Assembly (NCBI RefSeq): GCF_900184685.1
Contig: NZ_FXXL01000005.1
Span: forward strand, 248,001-312,000
Direction: 5' to 3'
DNA length: 64,000 nt
From: Butyricimonas sp. Marseille-P3923
GTDB lineage: Bacteria; Bacteroidota; Bacteroidia; Bacteroidales; Marinifilaceae
In this document: positions 35,025 through 43,964 of the stretch, piece by piece
Layout of the letters: each line of letters opens with the position of its first letter
Numbering within the stretch: the stretch's first letter is position 1
Program-made: the position numbers and the translations under genes
Notes under the pieces: model-generated
The model's database searches: none
The model's input: only the letters and a program-made list of their open reading frames with translations
Told to the model about the DNA's origin: nothing

Positions 35025-38000
35025 TTAAAAATTAACAGTCAATCCGATTGTAAACTTCCGCGGCAAAGGATAAGAACGCATATTATCTTTCCCGGAAGTA
35101 ATATCTATCAACTCGGGGTCAATACCGGAATAATTCGTCAACAGAAACAAATTCTCCGCCGTCACAAAAGCCCGGATTCCGCCTAAACCTATTTTTTTAC
35201 AAACACCTTCACCCAAATTATATCCTAAAGTCAACTGCTTCAAACGCACAAAATGTACCGTTTCGATATCCTCGTCATATATTCCCGCGTACTGGTTTTC
35301 CAAGTACATATATTTCTGGGCTTTCGGGTAATTGGCTTTCGAACCGGCACCCGTCCACGGTTTCAAATCTTTAAGACTCACGAACAGCGGACCACTCTCC
35401 TCTCTCGGGGTCAAACAATAATCATCGTAAACAGCCACCGCGTGACGACCTATCGAATAGTTGAACATGATATTCAAATCGAGATTCTTCCAACGAAGTT
35501 CATTTATAAAACCACCATGCCCCTTCGGCAGAGGACTCGCGGCATAGTACCTGTCATCAAAATCAATCTTTCCATCCCCGTTCAAATCCTCGATACGGTG
35601 AGTCCCGGGGAAAAACACTGCGTACGTGTTCGCACCCGACCACAAAGGTTGTTTCTCGCCTTGAGCGTTATAAATAAAAGGCACTTCGTCCATGCTGTCA
35701 TAAAAACCGGAAGTCTTGTATGCCAAAATTTGATTCAAGGGTTTACCTATCACCTGACTACCGTAATCATAACCGTCCGCACTCTTCTCGAAACGATTCC
35801 AGTTTCTCGAGAAATTAAATTTCATTCTCCACTTCACCGCGGTTTCACGCAAGATATCCGCTTCCAACTCGATTTCGATACCTTGATTAGATATCGCCAT
35901 AGCGTTCTGCCACTGGAAAGTATGGAAATAAACATCTCCCGGCAAATCCCATCTCGTCAAACGACCCGTCGTGTACCTGTAATAGTAGTCGAGATTCATC
36001 TTCAAACGGTAATCCAAGAAACTCAAGTCCAAACCGACATCATACTGGTCGGTTTCCTCCCAACTCAATCTTCTATTAATCACCCCACCATTCTTGTTGG
36101 GAGCCATTCCCGAGTTACCCAAGAACATTCCGCTGGCAGAAAACACCCCTTGAGCCAGATAACGCTGACCGAACTTCTGACCGGAAGTACCCCAACTGGC
36201 ACGAATTTTACCAAAACTCAGCCAGTAAAAACGTTTCATGAAATCTTCGTCCGTGAAAATCCACCCCACGGCAACCGAAGGGAAAGTCGCCCAACGCACC
36301 TTCTCCCCGAAAACGGAAGAACCATCCCGGCGAACCGTGGCTTCCACCATATATTTATCCCTAAAATTGTAAGTCAAGCGCCCGAAATAACTGCACATCC
36401 GCTCTTCCGAGAATCCTGATGAATAATTAAATGCCGAAGCATATGACTCCAACGTTTCACCCGGGGCAATTTGGTTGATTCCATCCGAGCCGCCCCAACC
36501 GTCTCCCACGTATTGAATTTTATCATTCGGACCATTTATTCCCTCCCCGACATTCGAAAAACTCTGGTCTTTCTGGAAAGACAATCCCAACATAACATCG
36601 AAATTATGCTTCTCCAAGTAATTAAAACTATAAGACAACAAATTCTCGTTCAAAATAGACAAATCCCGAGTAATCGTCCCTTTCGAAGTAGAAAAACGAT
36701 AAGCCGCATTCGTGTTCGGGTCCAAGGTACTTGGTCTAAACACATTCTGGTTCTGCTGGTTATAATCGACACCAGCCGACACTTTCAAATGCAAATCACG
36801 AATCAACTCGTAATCAAGCACCATATTATAACGCAACGAATAACTTTGGTTCTTCTCGGAAGTCTGGTTCAAATTCTTCAACATGGCCTCTCCGAAAGCC
36901 CCGCTACCGGGCAACAAAGTGGGAGTTTCCGAAGGGTCGGAAGTAATCTCCTCGAACTTACCCGCTCCCGACCCGGCATTACTACCCCGGCTACGGTCGC
37001 TATACGTGAGTCCCAATTGAGAATCCAACCGTAACCGCTTCGCCGGCTGAGCGGATAAATTAGACAGAGCGGTAAAACGAGTAAAACCCGTGTTCGGCAT
37101 GATACCTTCCTCGTCATAATACCCGGCACCCACCATATAACGCGTGGTTCCTGTTCCTCCCGATGCCTGCAAGTTAGCGTTAATCACCTTTGCTGTCTGA
37201 TAATTCTGCCGATACCAATTCGTCGAGTTATTATAGAACGGGTTCAAACTATCTTGCAATATAATGGCATTCTGTGGGCCGTTGGCACCACCCCAGAACC
37301 AATCATAAACCGGACCATGGTCATAACGATTATTATACACCTCCTCGTAAGAAGTGGGCAACTTCCACTCCCCGCTCTCCGTCTTGTAAGGAGCAACCGT
37401 ATTTATCAAGGCATTCAAATGATACATCCGCTCGTAACGTCCGCCCACCTGCTTCGGAGCCACGGGCAACCAAGAAGCGGAATAAGAAACGTTTGCCGTG
37501 AAACGGGCTTTACCGCTCTGCCCTTTCTTTGTGGTAATCAAAATCACACCGTTACCGGCACGCGAACCGTAAATAGCCGCAGACGCCGCATCTTTCAGCA
37601 CCTCGACGGACTCAATCATCGAAGGGTCCAGATTCGACAACGCGTTGGCTCCCGTCACCGGAGAAGTAAACGACTGCATCGGGATTCCATCCACCACGTA
37701 CAAAGGCGTGCCGTACGAACGGTCTTGCCCCTCCCCTTCAACAAACAAAGAGTTGTAACCGCGGATGGCAACCACGGTACCACCGCCACCGGGAGAACCG
37801 GAAATGTTATTAATCTCGACTCCCGCCATGTGTCCTTGAAGCAAATTTTCCAGACTATGCGTCGGCATCTCTTGCAAATCCTCCCCTTTCACCGAAGAAA
37901 TAGCACTGATGACATTCCTCTTCCGCTGCGAACCGTAAGCAATCACTTGCACCTCGTCCAAACCCGATATATCCTCCTGCATCTTCACCGTCAACGGCTT

Positions 38001-38582
38001 CCCGTCCGTGTAAGCCACCCGCTGTGACTTGAAACCGATGAAAGAAAAACACAAATAACCTTTCTCCTTCGGCAAAGGCAACACGAATCCCCCGGCGGTA
38101 TCCGTCACCGTTCCAATCCGGGTACTATCCAGCAAAACCGTCACCCCCGGCAAAGGTTGATTCTGGTTATCAAGCACCTTTCCCTTGATAAGATACGTCT
38201 TTTTCTTCTCCTCGTCCTTTGCCTTCTCCCTAAAAAGAATAATAGTCTTATCCAGAATCCGGTACCCGAATCCCGTACCCTTCAAACAGGCTTCCAGCAC
38301 CTCCTCTATCGTGGCATCCTTCAAATCCAAAGAGATATTCGCAATCTTTTCTACCGCGACATCATCAAAGAAAAAGCTATACTCGGATTGAGCCCGAATA
38401 TCGTTCATCACGCTCTTCAAAGAAGCGTCGGAACACGTCACGCTCAATCTTACCGTCTGCGAATAAGTGCGAGCAGACACCTGCATCACCCCTATAAAGG
38501 CCAAGATAAAAAATAACTTCATAATTCTCCACTCTTTTCGCCATCTACCATGATGATGGCAATTTTCAATTGTTTTTTTCAT
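35025..38582 (-). CDS. SusC/RagA-family TonB-dependent transporter with STN domain
   Basis: 1185 residues. The N-terminal tail and signal region (…WRIMKLFFILAFIGVMQVSA) is followed by an STN signalling domain (about 45-125), a carboxypeptidase-D regulatory-like domain (KGKVLDNQNQPLPGVTVLLD, about 150-225), the plug with SusC signatures (ENLLQGHMAGVEINNISGSP; VDGIPMQSF; NPSMIESVEVLKDAASAAIYG-type region), and the beta barrel ending KFTIGLTVNF. The STN domain couples substrate arrival to the adjacent FecR anti-sigma. It imports ligand captured by SusD across the outer membrane with TonB energy. A 13-bp hairpin (38623-38654) separates it from fecR, suggesting its own regulated promoter. Confidence 0.95.
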   Translation of the reverse strand: MKKTIENCHHHGRWRKEWRIMKLFFILAFIGVMQVSARTYSQTVRLSVTCSDASLKSVMNDIRAQSEYSFFFDDVAVEKIANISLDLKDATIEEVLEACLKGTGFGYRILDKTIILFREKAKDEEKKKTYLIKGKVLDNQNQPLPGVTVLLDSTRIGTVTDTAGGFVLPLPKEKGYLCFSFIGFKSQRVAYTDGKPLTVKMQEDISGLDEVQVIAYGSQRKRNVISAISSVKGEDLQEMPTHSLENLLQGHMAGVEINNISGSPGGGGTVVAIRGYNSLFVEGEGQDRSYGTPLYVVDGIPMQSFTSPVTGANALSNLDPSMIESVEVLKDAASAAIYGSRAGNGVILITTKKGQSGKARFTANVSYSASWLPVAPKQVGGRYERMYHLNALINTVAPYKTESGEWKLPTSYEEVYNNRYDHGPVYDWFWGGANGPQNAIILQDSLNPFYNNSTNWYRQNYQTAKVINANLQASGGTGTTRYMVGAGYYDEEGIMPNTGFTRFTALSNLSAQPAKRLRLDSQLGLTYSDRSRGSNAGSGAGKFEEITSDPSETPTLLPGSGAFGEAMLKNLNQTSEKNQSYSLRYNMVLDYELIRDLHLKVSAGVDYNQQNQNVFRPSTLDPNTNAAYRFSTSKGTITRDLSILNENLLSYSFNYLEKHNFDVMLGLSFQKDQSFSNVGEGINGPNDKIQYVGDGWGGSDGINQIAPGETLESYASAFNYSSGFSEERMCSYFGRLTYNFRDKYMVEATVRRDGSSVFGEKVRWATFPSVAVGWIFTDEDFMKRFYWLSFGKIRASWGTSGQKFGQRYLAQGVFSASGMFLGNSGMAPNKNGGVINRRLSWEETDQYDVGLDLSFLDYRLKMNLDYYYRYTTGRLTRWDLPGDVYFHTFQWQNAMAISNQGIEIELEADILRETAVKWRMKFNFSRNWNRFEKSADGYDYGSQVIGKPLNQILAYKTSGFYDSMDEVPFIYNAQGEKQPLWSGANTYAVFFPGTHRIEDLNGDGKIDFDDRYYAASPLPKGHGGFINELRWKNLDLNIMFNYSIGRHAVAVYDDYCLTPREESGPLFVSLKDLKPWTGAGSKANYPKAQKYMYLENQYAGIYDEDIETVHFVRLKQLTLGYNLGEGVCKKIGLGGIRAFVTAENLFLLTNYSGIDPELIDITSGKDNMRSYPLPRKFTIGLTVNF

Positions 38583-38622
38583 ACATTTGTGTTGTTATAA
38601 AATAAAACCTAATAACAATCCC

Positions 38623-38654
38623 TAGACCTTTGGTGTTAGCGCACCAAAGGTCTA
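38623..38654 (-). terminator. Hairpin between fecR and susC
   Basis: TAGACCTTTGGTG and CACCAAAGGTCTA, 13 bp, 6-base loop. In minus-strand RNA it follows the fecR stop by 3 bases and could end the sigma–fecR transcript. Confidence 0.7.
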
Positions 38655-38657
38655 ATT

Positions 38658-39845
38658 TTATCGCAATCGAATAGACACAGTCCGTTCGTTCACTTCAAAT
38701 TCCACACGTTCATTCTTCTCGATAATATCGAGTATCGCACCGAAATCCTCGCTCTTGTTCAAATCCCCCGTGAAACGAATATCCTTCGCCCCCGGATGAA
38801 CGTAAAACACATGCAAATCATACCAACGAGCCAAAACATGGAACAAATCCTCCAAACGGGCATCCTCGAAAACAAAACGCCCGTCTTTCCACGCGGAATA
38901 CAAATACGTATCCACCGCGTGTTTCGACAACTCCCCCGACTCCTTATCCAAAGTTCCCTGTTCCCCGGGGTCCAGACGAATTTCCTGCTTTGATTTCTGG
39001 GATACCATGATAACCGACCCGCTTTCCAACGTGGTCGTAACACCATCCTCGTCGGGATAAGCCCTGAAATTAAACGAAGTCCCGAGCACCCTCACGTCTG
39101 CCTGAGCGGCTCTCACCACGAAAGGACGCTTCTCGTCCTTCTTCACGTCAAAATAAGCTTCCCCCTCCACGTACACGACTCTTTTATCCCCCACGAACTC
39201 CACCGGATAGCGAATCTCCGTTTCCGCGTTCAACCAAACGGTAGACCCGTCAGACAAGGTCAAGAAATACTCTCCCCCTCTCGGAATCCGAAGCGTGTTA
39301 AACAACACCTTCTTCTCCCTCTTCTCCTCTCCGTCATTACGATTCGTGTAAGATATATTATTCCCCTCCACGGTCACGTGTATATCCCCTTGCATTTTCA
39401 ACGCGCTAAAATTACTATCGGACAAAACCACTTGCTCTCCCCCTGCCAACGTCAAGATAGCATTCTTTGAAACAGCCACCCCGGATTGGGCTACCGGACG
39501 CTCGCCCTTCTCGTGTCCCGCGCTGATATACAACCCAAGTGCCACCCCGAACAACAACACGAACACGGCAGCGTACCGTGCGAACCATTGCACCCTCCGG
39601 CGTCTTTGCGACCTCGCCCGGGAAGCCATAAACTTCTTGTAATCACCTTGCCAATCCACTTGCTCATACTCTGCGCTCTTTCTTTCCAACGCCCCGGCTG
39701 TCCTAAACTCCTCGTATTTCTCCCGGTTAACTGCCGAAACAGCCAACCACTCGTCCAACTCTCTCTGTTCATCGGCACTCAATGCCCCTTCCAACGAGCG
39801 GGCTATCACATCCGCCAACCGAAATATATCTTTTTCTTTTTTCAT
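38658..39845 (-). CDS. FecR-family anti-sigma factor
   Basis: 395 residues from ATG 39845 (MKKEKDIFRLADVIARSLEG). The cytoplasmic N-terminal part includes LSADEQRELDEWLAVSAVNR, typical of the sigma-binding domain. One membrane helix (YAAVFVLLFGVALGLYISAG, near 85-105), a periplasmic FecR domain (FNTLRIPRGGEYFLTLSDGS…VWLNAETEIRYPVEF, near 190-225), and a C-terminal DUF4974-like domain (FVFEDARLEDLFHVLARWYD) follow. It receives the signal from the STN domain of the neighbouring SusC and controls the ECF sigma factor. The longer start would add an untypical leader. Confidence 0.92.
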   Translation of the reverse strand: MKKEKDIFRLADVIARSLEGALSADEQRELDEWLAVSAVNREKYEEFRTAGALERKSAEYEQVDWQGDYKKFMASRARSQRRRRVQWFARYAAVFVLLFGVALGLYISAGHEKGERPVAQSGVAVSKNAILTLAGGEQVVLSDSNFSALKMQGDIHVTVEGNNISYTNRNDGEEKREKKVLFNTLRIPRGGEYFLTLSDGSTVWLNAETEIRYPVEFVGDKRVVYVEGEAYFDVKKDEKRPFVVRAAQADVRVLGTSFNFRAYPDEDGVTTTLESGSVIMVSQKSKQEIRLDPGEQGTLDKESGELSKHAVDTYLYSAWKDGRFVFEDARLEDLFHVLARWYDLHVFYVHPGAKDIRFTGDLNKSEDFGAILDIIEKNERVEFEVNERTVSIRLR

Positions 39846-39927
39846 ATCCAATTCTATCATTACATAAGCAATGACCCCCATTCATCAAAAAAGGGGGTAT
39901 GAAACCGATAATTTTTTTCGAAAAAAA

Positions 39928-40488
39928 TCAGATATAAAACAAAAAGGTCAGCCCTGCCGCGGGAACAACATGTTTCAAACGCTCGTAAAGCATCTTTTTA
40001 CCCGCCTTCTTGTACGACTTCACAGTTTCCACCTGAAGCGACAGAATATCAGCAATCTCTTGATTGCTTTTATTCTCCAACACCAACAAAAACACTTTAC
40101 GACACTGCTCGGGAAGCTCAGAAATCGCTTTCATCAAATGATGATACACTTCTTCCTCCAAAATACTATTCAAATAATACTCCTCGCTCCCGTGCAACAC
40201 ATCCTCTGCATACTTTTTCTTCACCTCTTCATGGCGAAGATACTTTAAACAACGATTTCTCGTCGCCTGATATAAATAAGCTTTCAGATTATCTATCGAA
40301 GCAAATTTCTCCTTCGCCTCAATCAAAACCGTGAAAACCTCCTGCACGATATCCTTACTCGCGTCCAAATCGTCCACGTAACCTTTCCCGAACAATACAA
40401 GCGGGGTGTAATACTGTTCGAACAACAACTTGATAGCGTTATCGTCATAACGCTGCAAAGCATTTATGGACAAATCCTCTCCCTCCAC
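39928..40488 (-). CDS. ECF RNA polymerase sigma factor (FecI-like)
   Basis: 186 residues. Region 2: AIKLLFEQYYTPLVLFGKGY…DIVQEVFTVLIE…LKAYLYQATRNRCLKYLR. Region 4: ISELPEQCRKVFLLVLENKSNQEIADILSLQVETVKSYKK with the recognition helix. It starts with GTG at 40488, consistent with the promoter at 40515-40545 (minus). It has no DUF or sensory extension, but the last 13 residues are hydrophobic (PAAGLTFLFYI), a little unusual. With FecR and STN-SusC it forms a cell-surface signalling system that turns on the SusCD operon. Confidence 0.93.
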   Translation of the reverse strand: MEGEDLSINALQRYDDNAIKLLFEQYYTPLVLFGKGYVDDLDASKDIVQEVFTVLIEAKEKFASIDNLKAYLYQATRNRCLKYLRHEEVKKKYAEDVLHGSEEYYLNSILEEEVYHHLMKAISELPEQCRKVFLLVLENKSNQEIADILSLQVETVKSYKKAGKKMLYERLKHVVPAAGLTFLFYI

Positions 40489-40514
40489 GGTTACCTAATT
40501 ATTTTTTGAGAAGC

Positions 40515-40545
40515 TAAAAATACGTTCTATCCGCAAATCTCCAAA
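40515..40545 (-). promoter_or_regulatory. Promoter of the ECF sigma gene
   Basis: Minus-strand TTTG (40545-40542), 19-base spacer, TATTTTTA (40522-40515): housekeeping-type, so basal expression of the sigma gene is expected. Confidence 0.65.
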
Positions 40546-40766
40546 ATTTTCCACACAATTTCTATCTATCAACGCATATTTATCCTGAAAAAAATCAAAA
40601 CACCCCTAGAAAACCTATAAAGAGCATCAAGGGCACTTTCGCACACGCTCTCCCCTGGAGGTCATGCGCGAAAAAGCAAGAGTATACAATGTAAACAAAT
40701 GGAATACAGACATGAAACAAATATTAAACCCATATCAATACCGCATTACTCCCGTATAAAACACAA

Positions 40767-40840
40767 TAGATTCCCTGTAGGTTCGCTGTAGAAACGCTGT
40801 ACATGTACAGCGTTTCTACAGCGAACCTACAGGGAATCTA
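40767..40840. repeat. Perfect 74-bp palindrome with 11-bp-phased CTGTA half sites
   Basis: Bases 40767-40803 are the exact reverse complement of 40804-40840, with no spacer (centre ACA|TGT). Each arm carries CTGTAG, CTGTAG, CTGTAC at 40775, 40786 and 40797, exactly 11 bases apart. It lies in a 562-base gap (40489-41050) whose remaining sequence is AT-rich without a convincing gene. It could be an operator, a recombination or mobile-element end, or a very stable RNA hairpin. Confidence 0.95.
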
Positions 40841-40941
40841 CAATATTTTTTGTACTATTAAACCGGAAGTGATACATTAGTAAACATGAATTAATGTATT
40901 ACTGCGGTAGTTCCTCTCCGGAACTTTGGTTATACAAAACA

Positions 40942-40996
40942 AAAATTGCGCGAAATAGCCATTACGGTATCCCGTAAACCTAAATCGCACAATTTT
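40942..40996 (-). terminator. Terminator of the PI-PLC gene
   Basis: In minus-strand RNA, AAAATTGTGCGA and TCGCGCAATTTT pair over 12 bp (one U-G). An inner TTACGG/CCGTAA stem lies inside, and TTTTTGTTTT follows. Confidence 0.75.
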
Positions 40997-41050
40997 AAAA
41001 GCGAGTCACCGCAGCATCATCGCTTTCCAAAGATTCGTGAGTTCGCCCTA

Positions 41051-42025
41051 CTATTTTGAAACTTTAAAATTACTATTTATAACAGCCTGCACCAGTTGAC
41101 GCCCTTCCGTTTTCCCGGCATAGTCCATTAGCACAAATCCGCATTTCCCTTTTCCTAAAGCCCCGATAGCATCCGCTACAGGTTGATTCACTTTATCGGC
41201 GAAAGCCTCCGGCGTGGCGGTAAGTCCTTTCGTAGCACTAACGAATGTTATATACCAATCCGTGTCGGCACTTGTCCGGGCTTGCCGTACATTCGCCATC
41301 ACCGCGTCCACCTTCTTTTGAGAATCTTTCAACGCGTAGGATTCATACTCGTCCTCCACGACACATGTTGCCATTCTATCCCCGTTTCCCCAGATTTTCG
41401 TTTCAAAGGTTGCACTATTTTTCCATCCACCGGGAGCAAACTCACCCCCGACATATCTTTCTTTCCGCAAATTATAACGATGCAAGAACAAAATTTTCCC
41501 CCGACATTCCCCAAGCGTCAGGTTTGCCTTGAAATCCTCCACGACAAAGGGACGCATAGCATCACTATTCAGTACACGCCATACCTCATCAACATAAACC
41601 TCCGTGTTTTTGCAATTTTCATCTTTCAAACTTACAACCAGTGTTTCCGTCGGGTATTTCTCGAGATACCGGCGAAACACGGGTAACACGTCATTCTCGA
41701 AAGACAAGCCGAAAGATACTATGCCATGTTGAATTTCCAATCCCTCTTTCGCATCCTTCAACCGAATATCGAAACAGCGAACTCCCAACCCCAATTGTTC
41801 TTCCAAAGTTAAATCTTGAGCGTTAGCCATTCCTAAAATAGAACCTTTCGCCCCACTGTCATGCGTCCCGGGAATGGACAACATGCTCAACAAGCACTCG
41901 TCTTCAAGACTTCCCATCCAAGTATAAGTATCCAAAGATGATTCCGGAACTTGCTCAATCTTATCATCTTTACTCCCGGAACAACACACGCACAAATACA
42001 ATATCCATAAAACACATGCTCTCAT
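41051..42025 (-). CDS. Phosphatidylinositol-specific phospholipase C-like lipoprotein
   Basis: 324 residues from the ATG at 42025, which opens with a lipoprotein signal (MRACVLWILYLCVCCSGSKD). PI-PLC X-box: LLSMLSIPGTHDSGAKG (catalytic His near residue 50), VRCFDIRLKDAKEGLEIQHG (second His near 95), VLPVFRRYLEKYPTETLVVSLKDE. It would cleave phosphatidylinositol or GPI-type headgroups, perhaps on host lipids or on inositol lipids made by gut Bacteroidota. The longer frame overlaps upstream promoter sequence and is rejected. It has its own promoter inside the end of the ABC-F gene and its own terminator. Confidence 0.85.
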   Translation of the reverse strand: MRACVLWILYLCVCCSGSKDDKIEQVPESSLDTYTWMGSLEDECLLSMLSIPGTHDSGAKGSILGMANAQDLTLEEQLGLGVRCFDIRLKDAKEGLEIQHGIVSFGLSFENDVLPVFRRYLEKYPTETLVVSLKDENCKNTEVYVDEVWRVLNSDAMRPFVVEDFKANLTLGECRGKILFLHRYNLRKERYVGGEFAPGGWKNSATFETKIWGNGDRMATCVVEDEYESYALKDSQKKVDAVMANVRQARTSADTDWYITFVSATKGLTATPEAFADKVNQPVADAIGALGKGKCGFVLMDYAGKTEGRQLVQAVINSNFKVSK

Positions 42026-42073
42026 TTGCCAAATCCATTTTAATATCCACTCTCTATTACCAAACAATAATCG

Positions 42074-42104
42074 CAAATATAGGGAAATTAACTTTTAACA
42101 CAAA
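42074..42104 (-). promoter_or_regulatory. Promoter of the PI-PLC gene
   Basis: Minus-strand TTTG (42104-42101), 19-base spacer, TATATTTG (42081-42074). The -33 lies in the last codons of the ABC-F gene. Confidence 0.75.
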
Positions 42105-43705
42105 TCTCTCGAAGATAAATCAATACAACGTTCCACCCCTATCTCCTCCATAAAACGCTGATCGTGCGAAACGACAATCACGGTACCCCGGTAATCCCGA
42201 ATCGTAGAAGTCATGATTTCAATATTCTGAATATCCAGATTATTCGTGGGTTCGTCCAACACGAACACATCGGGCGTGTTATTACTTATCATCAGACAAC
42301 AAAAAATCAATCTCATCCGTTCACCTCCACTCAATTGCTCGCAAGGTTTATCCCATACCTCGGCAGGGAATAAAAAGCGATTAAGTCGCGTTTTCAATTC
42401 ATGCTCCGGCAGATTGTTCACGTTGTAATATTCCGCCTGCCCGTAAACAGTAAGATTATCTCGTAGCATGGAATACTCTTGGTCAAGATAGACATACTTG
42501 AAATCTGCCCGTATCAGTTCGCCACTTGTCGGTTCCAACTTTCCCAACAGCATACGCAACAAGGTAGTTTTCCCCGAACCGTTTCGTCCGCTCAAAGCGA
42601 TTCGTTCCCCGCTCTTAATTTGAAAATGAAGAGGATGCGCCCACAACATTTCCGTCGAGTATCCAAAATTAATATCCCGTGCCGTGAGCAAAATCTTTCC
42701 CTCGTGCAACACGGACGGGTTAAAGTTCACTTTCATCCGTCCCGGCTCAGGTAGTGCCGCACGACTTTCCGAAAGACTGTCGGCGATAGAGCCTATCTTC
42801 TCCGCGTGCACGTCCTTCAACTTGGACGAACTACTTTCCGCCCTGTTTTTCAACGTATTCATCATGATACGGGGAGTCCCTTTCCGCGAACTCAGTTTCT
42901 CACCCCGCGCCTCTCTCTTTTGCTGACGCTCTGCTGCCTCCCGTGCTATCTTCTTTGCCAGACGTAACTCTTTCTGTTTATCTTCAATACGTTCCTGCAA
43001 AGCATGAATATCAATCTCTTTCCGCTCTTGGTAAAAATCATAATTCCCACCATAAACAGTTACTCCTCTCCCGCTCAACTCCAACGTCTGGTGTAGCAAA
43101 TTCAATAAAGTCCTGTCGTGACTCACTACCAAGACCGTGGCATTCCCCCGACAAATCGTTTCATACAACTTCTCCCTGCTCCAATGGTCTAAATGATTCG
43201 TCGGTTCATCCAGCAACACGACAGAAGGGGTATGGATATCAAGTCCGGCAAGGAAGACACGGGTTTTCTCCCCACCGCTCAACAACGCCATACACGTGGT
43301 TAGCTCCACGTGTTGCAACTCCCAACCGTCCAGCGCTGCCCGACACTTCTCCTCTATCTGCCAATCGTCACCAAGTTCCGAGAAATACCCTGCATCAACC
43401 TCACCTCTTAAAATAGCGTGCAGGGCGTTTATTTTTCTCTCCACCCGCAATGCACCCGCTACCGTCAGGGAATCATATTGTCCCAAGTGCTGCGGAATGT
43501 AATAAGATGCGGCATCACAGACAATCTCTCCCCCCGAAGGTTGTAGTTGTCCCGCTATAATCTTCAGAAGCGTGGACTTACCCGAACCGTTGTTTCCTAC
43601 TAACGCCACTTTTTCTCCCGTGTCAACCGTGAAACTGATATTTTGAAACAACGGCTCTCTATCCGGGTGAATATAAGTTATTTGTTTTACTATTATATCA
43701 CTCAT
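42095..43705 (-). CDS. ABC-F family ribosome-associated ATPase
   Basis: 536 residues with two ATPase cassettes and no membrane helix. Cassette 1: Walker A GNNGSGKST (about 37-45), signature LLSGGEKTRVFLAG, Walker B VVLLDEPTNHLDH. A long charged inter-domain linker (IHALQERIEDKQKELRLAKK…, about 230-300) follows, then cassette 2: GRNGSGKTT, QLSGGERMRLIF, VFVLDEPTNNLD. ABC-F proteins bind the ribosomal E site; some protect against antibiotics. The long leader with two small ORFs and large hairpins (see entries at 43725, 43811, 43921) is the kind of arrangement found before antibiotic-inducible ABC-F genes, so a resistance-type role is possible but unproven. Confidence 0.88.
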   Translation of the reverse strand: MSDIIVKQITYIHPDREPLFQNISFTVDTGEKVALVGNNGSGKSTLLKIIAGQLQPSGGEIVCDAASYYIPQHLGQYDSLTVAGALRVERKINALHAILRGEVDAGYFSELGDDWQIEEKCRAALDGWELQHVELTTCMALLSGGEKTRVFLAGLDIHTPSVVLLDEPTNHLDHWSREKLYETICRGNATVLVVSHDRTLLNLLHQTLELSGRGVTVYGGNYDFYQERKEIDIHALQERIEDKQKELRLAKKIAREAAERQQKREARGEKLSSRKGTPRIMMNTLKNRAESSSSKLKDVHAEKIGSIADSLSESRAALPEPGRMKVNFNPSVLHEGKILLTARDINFGYSTEMLWAHPLHFQIKSGERIALSGRNGSGKTTLLRMLLGKLEPTSGELIRADFKYVYLDQEYSMLRDNLTVYGQAEYYNVNNLPEHELKTRLNRFLFPAEVWDKPCEQLSGGERMRLIFCCLMISNNTPDVFVLDEPTNNLDIQNIEIMTSTIRDYRGTVIVVSHDQRFMEEIGVERCIDLSSRDLC

Positions 43706-43724
43706 AAATACAATGTTTAAAGGT

Positions 43725-43822
43725 AGTTTGTAAGGTTTATAAAGTTCATAAAGTCTGTAAAGTACGCATCCTTACAAGATACTTTATGAACTTTACAAAC
43801 CTTATAAACTTTATAAACTCTT
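43725..43822. repeat. Dispersed hairpin repeat, TTTATAAAGT family, copy 2
   Basis: Arms 43725-43754 and 43781-43810 are complementary over 30 bases with two G-U/A-C type differences. The same word set as at 25509-25690. It lies in the ABC-F leader, between the second small ORF and the ABC-F start. Confidence 0.85.
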
Positions 43823-43894
43823 ATAGATTAAGGGACATGATTCTAAATTAAAAGTCGGCACTCGATGACCCTCTGAATGGTCATACCGGCACAT
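43811..43894 (-). CDS. Possible 27-codon leader ORF of the ABC-F gene
   Basis: Minus-strand frame from ATG 43894 to TAA 43811, beginning MCRYDHSEGHRVPTFN and ending …IYKSL. It contains the hairpin ATGACC…GGTCAT and the CCGACTT element that can pair with AAGTCGG located just after the first leader ORF. No database match can be claimed. Its complexity and its place downstream of a good promoter make translation plausible, and it could serve in ribosome-mediated control. Confidence 0.4.
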   Translation of the reverse strand: MCRYDHSEGHRVPTFNLESCPLIYKSL

Positions 43895-43920
43895 GAAACA
43901 ATTGATAAAACCCGACTTAA

Positions 43921-43938
43921 TTATTTAGACATCTTCAT
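43921..43938 (-). CDS. Possible 5-codon leader ORF (MKMSK) of the ABC-F gene
   Basis: Minus-strand ATG at 43938, stop TAA at 43921, about 20 bases after the likely transcription start. It precedes AAGTCGG (43918-43912), one arm of the possible attenuator. Very short, so only suggestive. Confidence 0.3.
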   Translation of the reverse strand: MKMSK

Positions 43939-43964
43939 TGGTGTATTTTTTTAGTTTCCAAGCA

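Noticed and set aside
38185-38516. Plus-strand frames opposite the susC start
   Set aside because: Shadow of the strongly coding SusC frame; no independent coding signals.
40664-40759. 31-codon plus-strand frame upstream of the 74-bp palindrome
   Set aside because: No promoter element at the right distance, no recognisable motif, and short frames of this size occur by chance in AT-rich gaps.
42095-43705. Naming the ABC-F gene as a specific resistance gene (e.g. lsa, vga, msr)
   Set aside because: Motifs only prove the ABC-F family; drug specificity depends on linker details that cannot be judged here.
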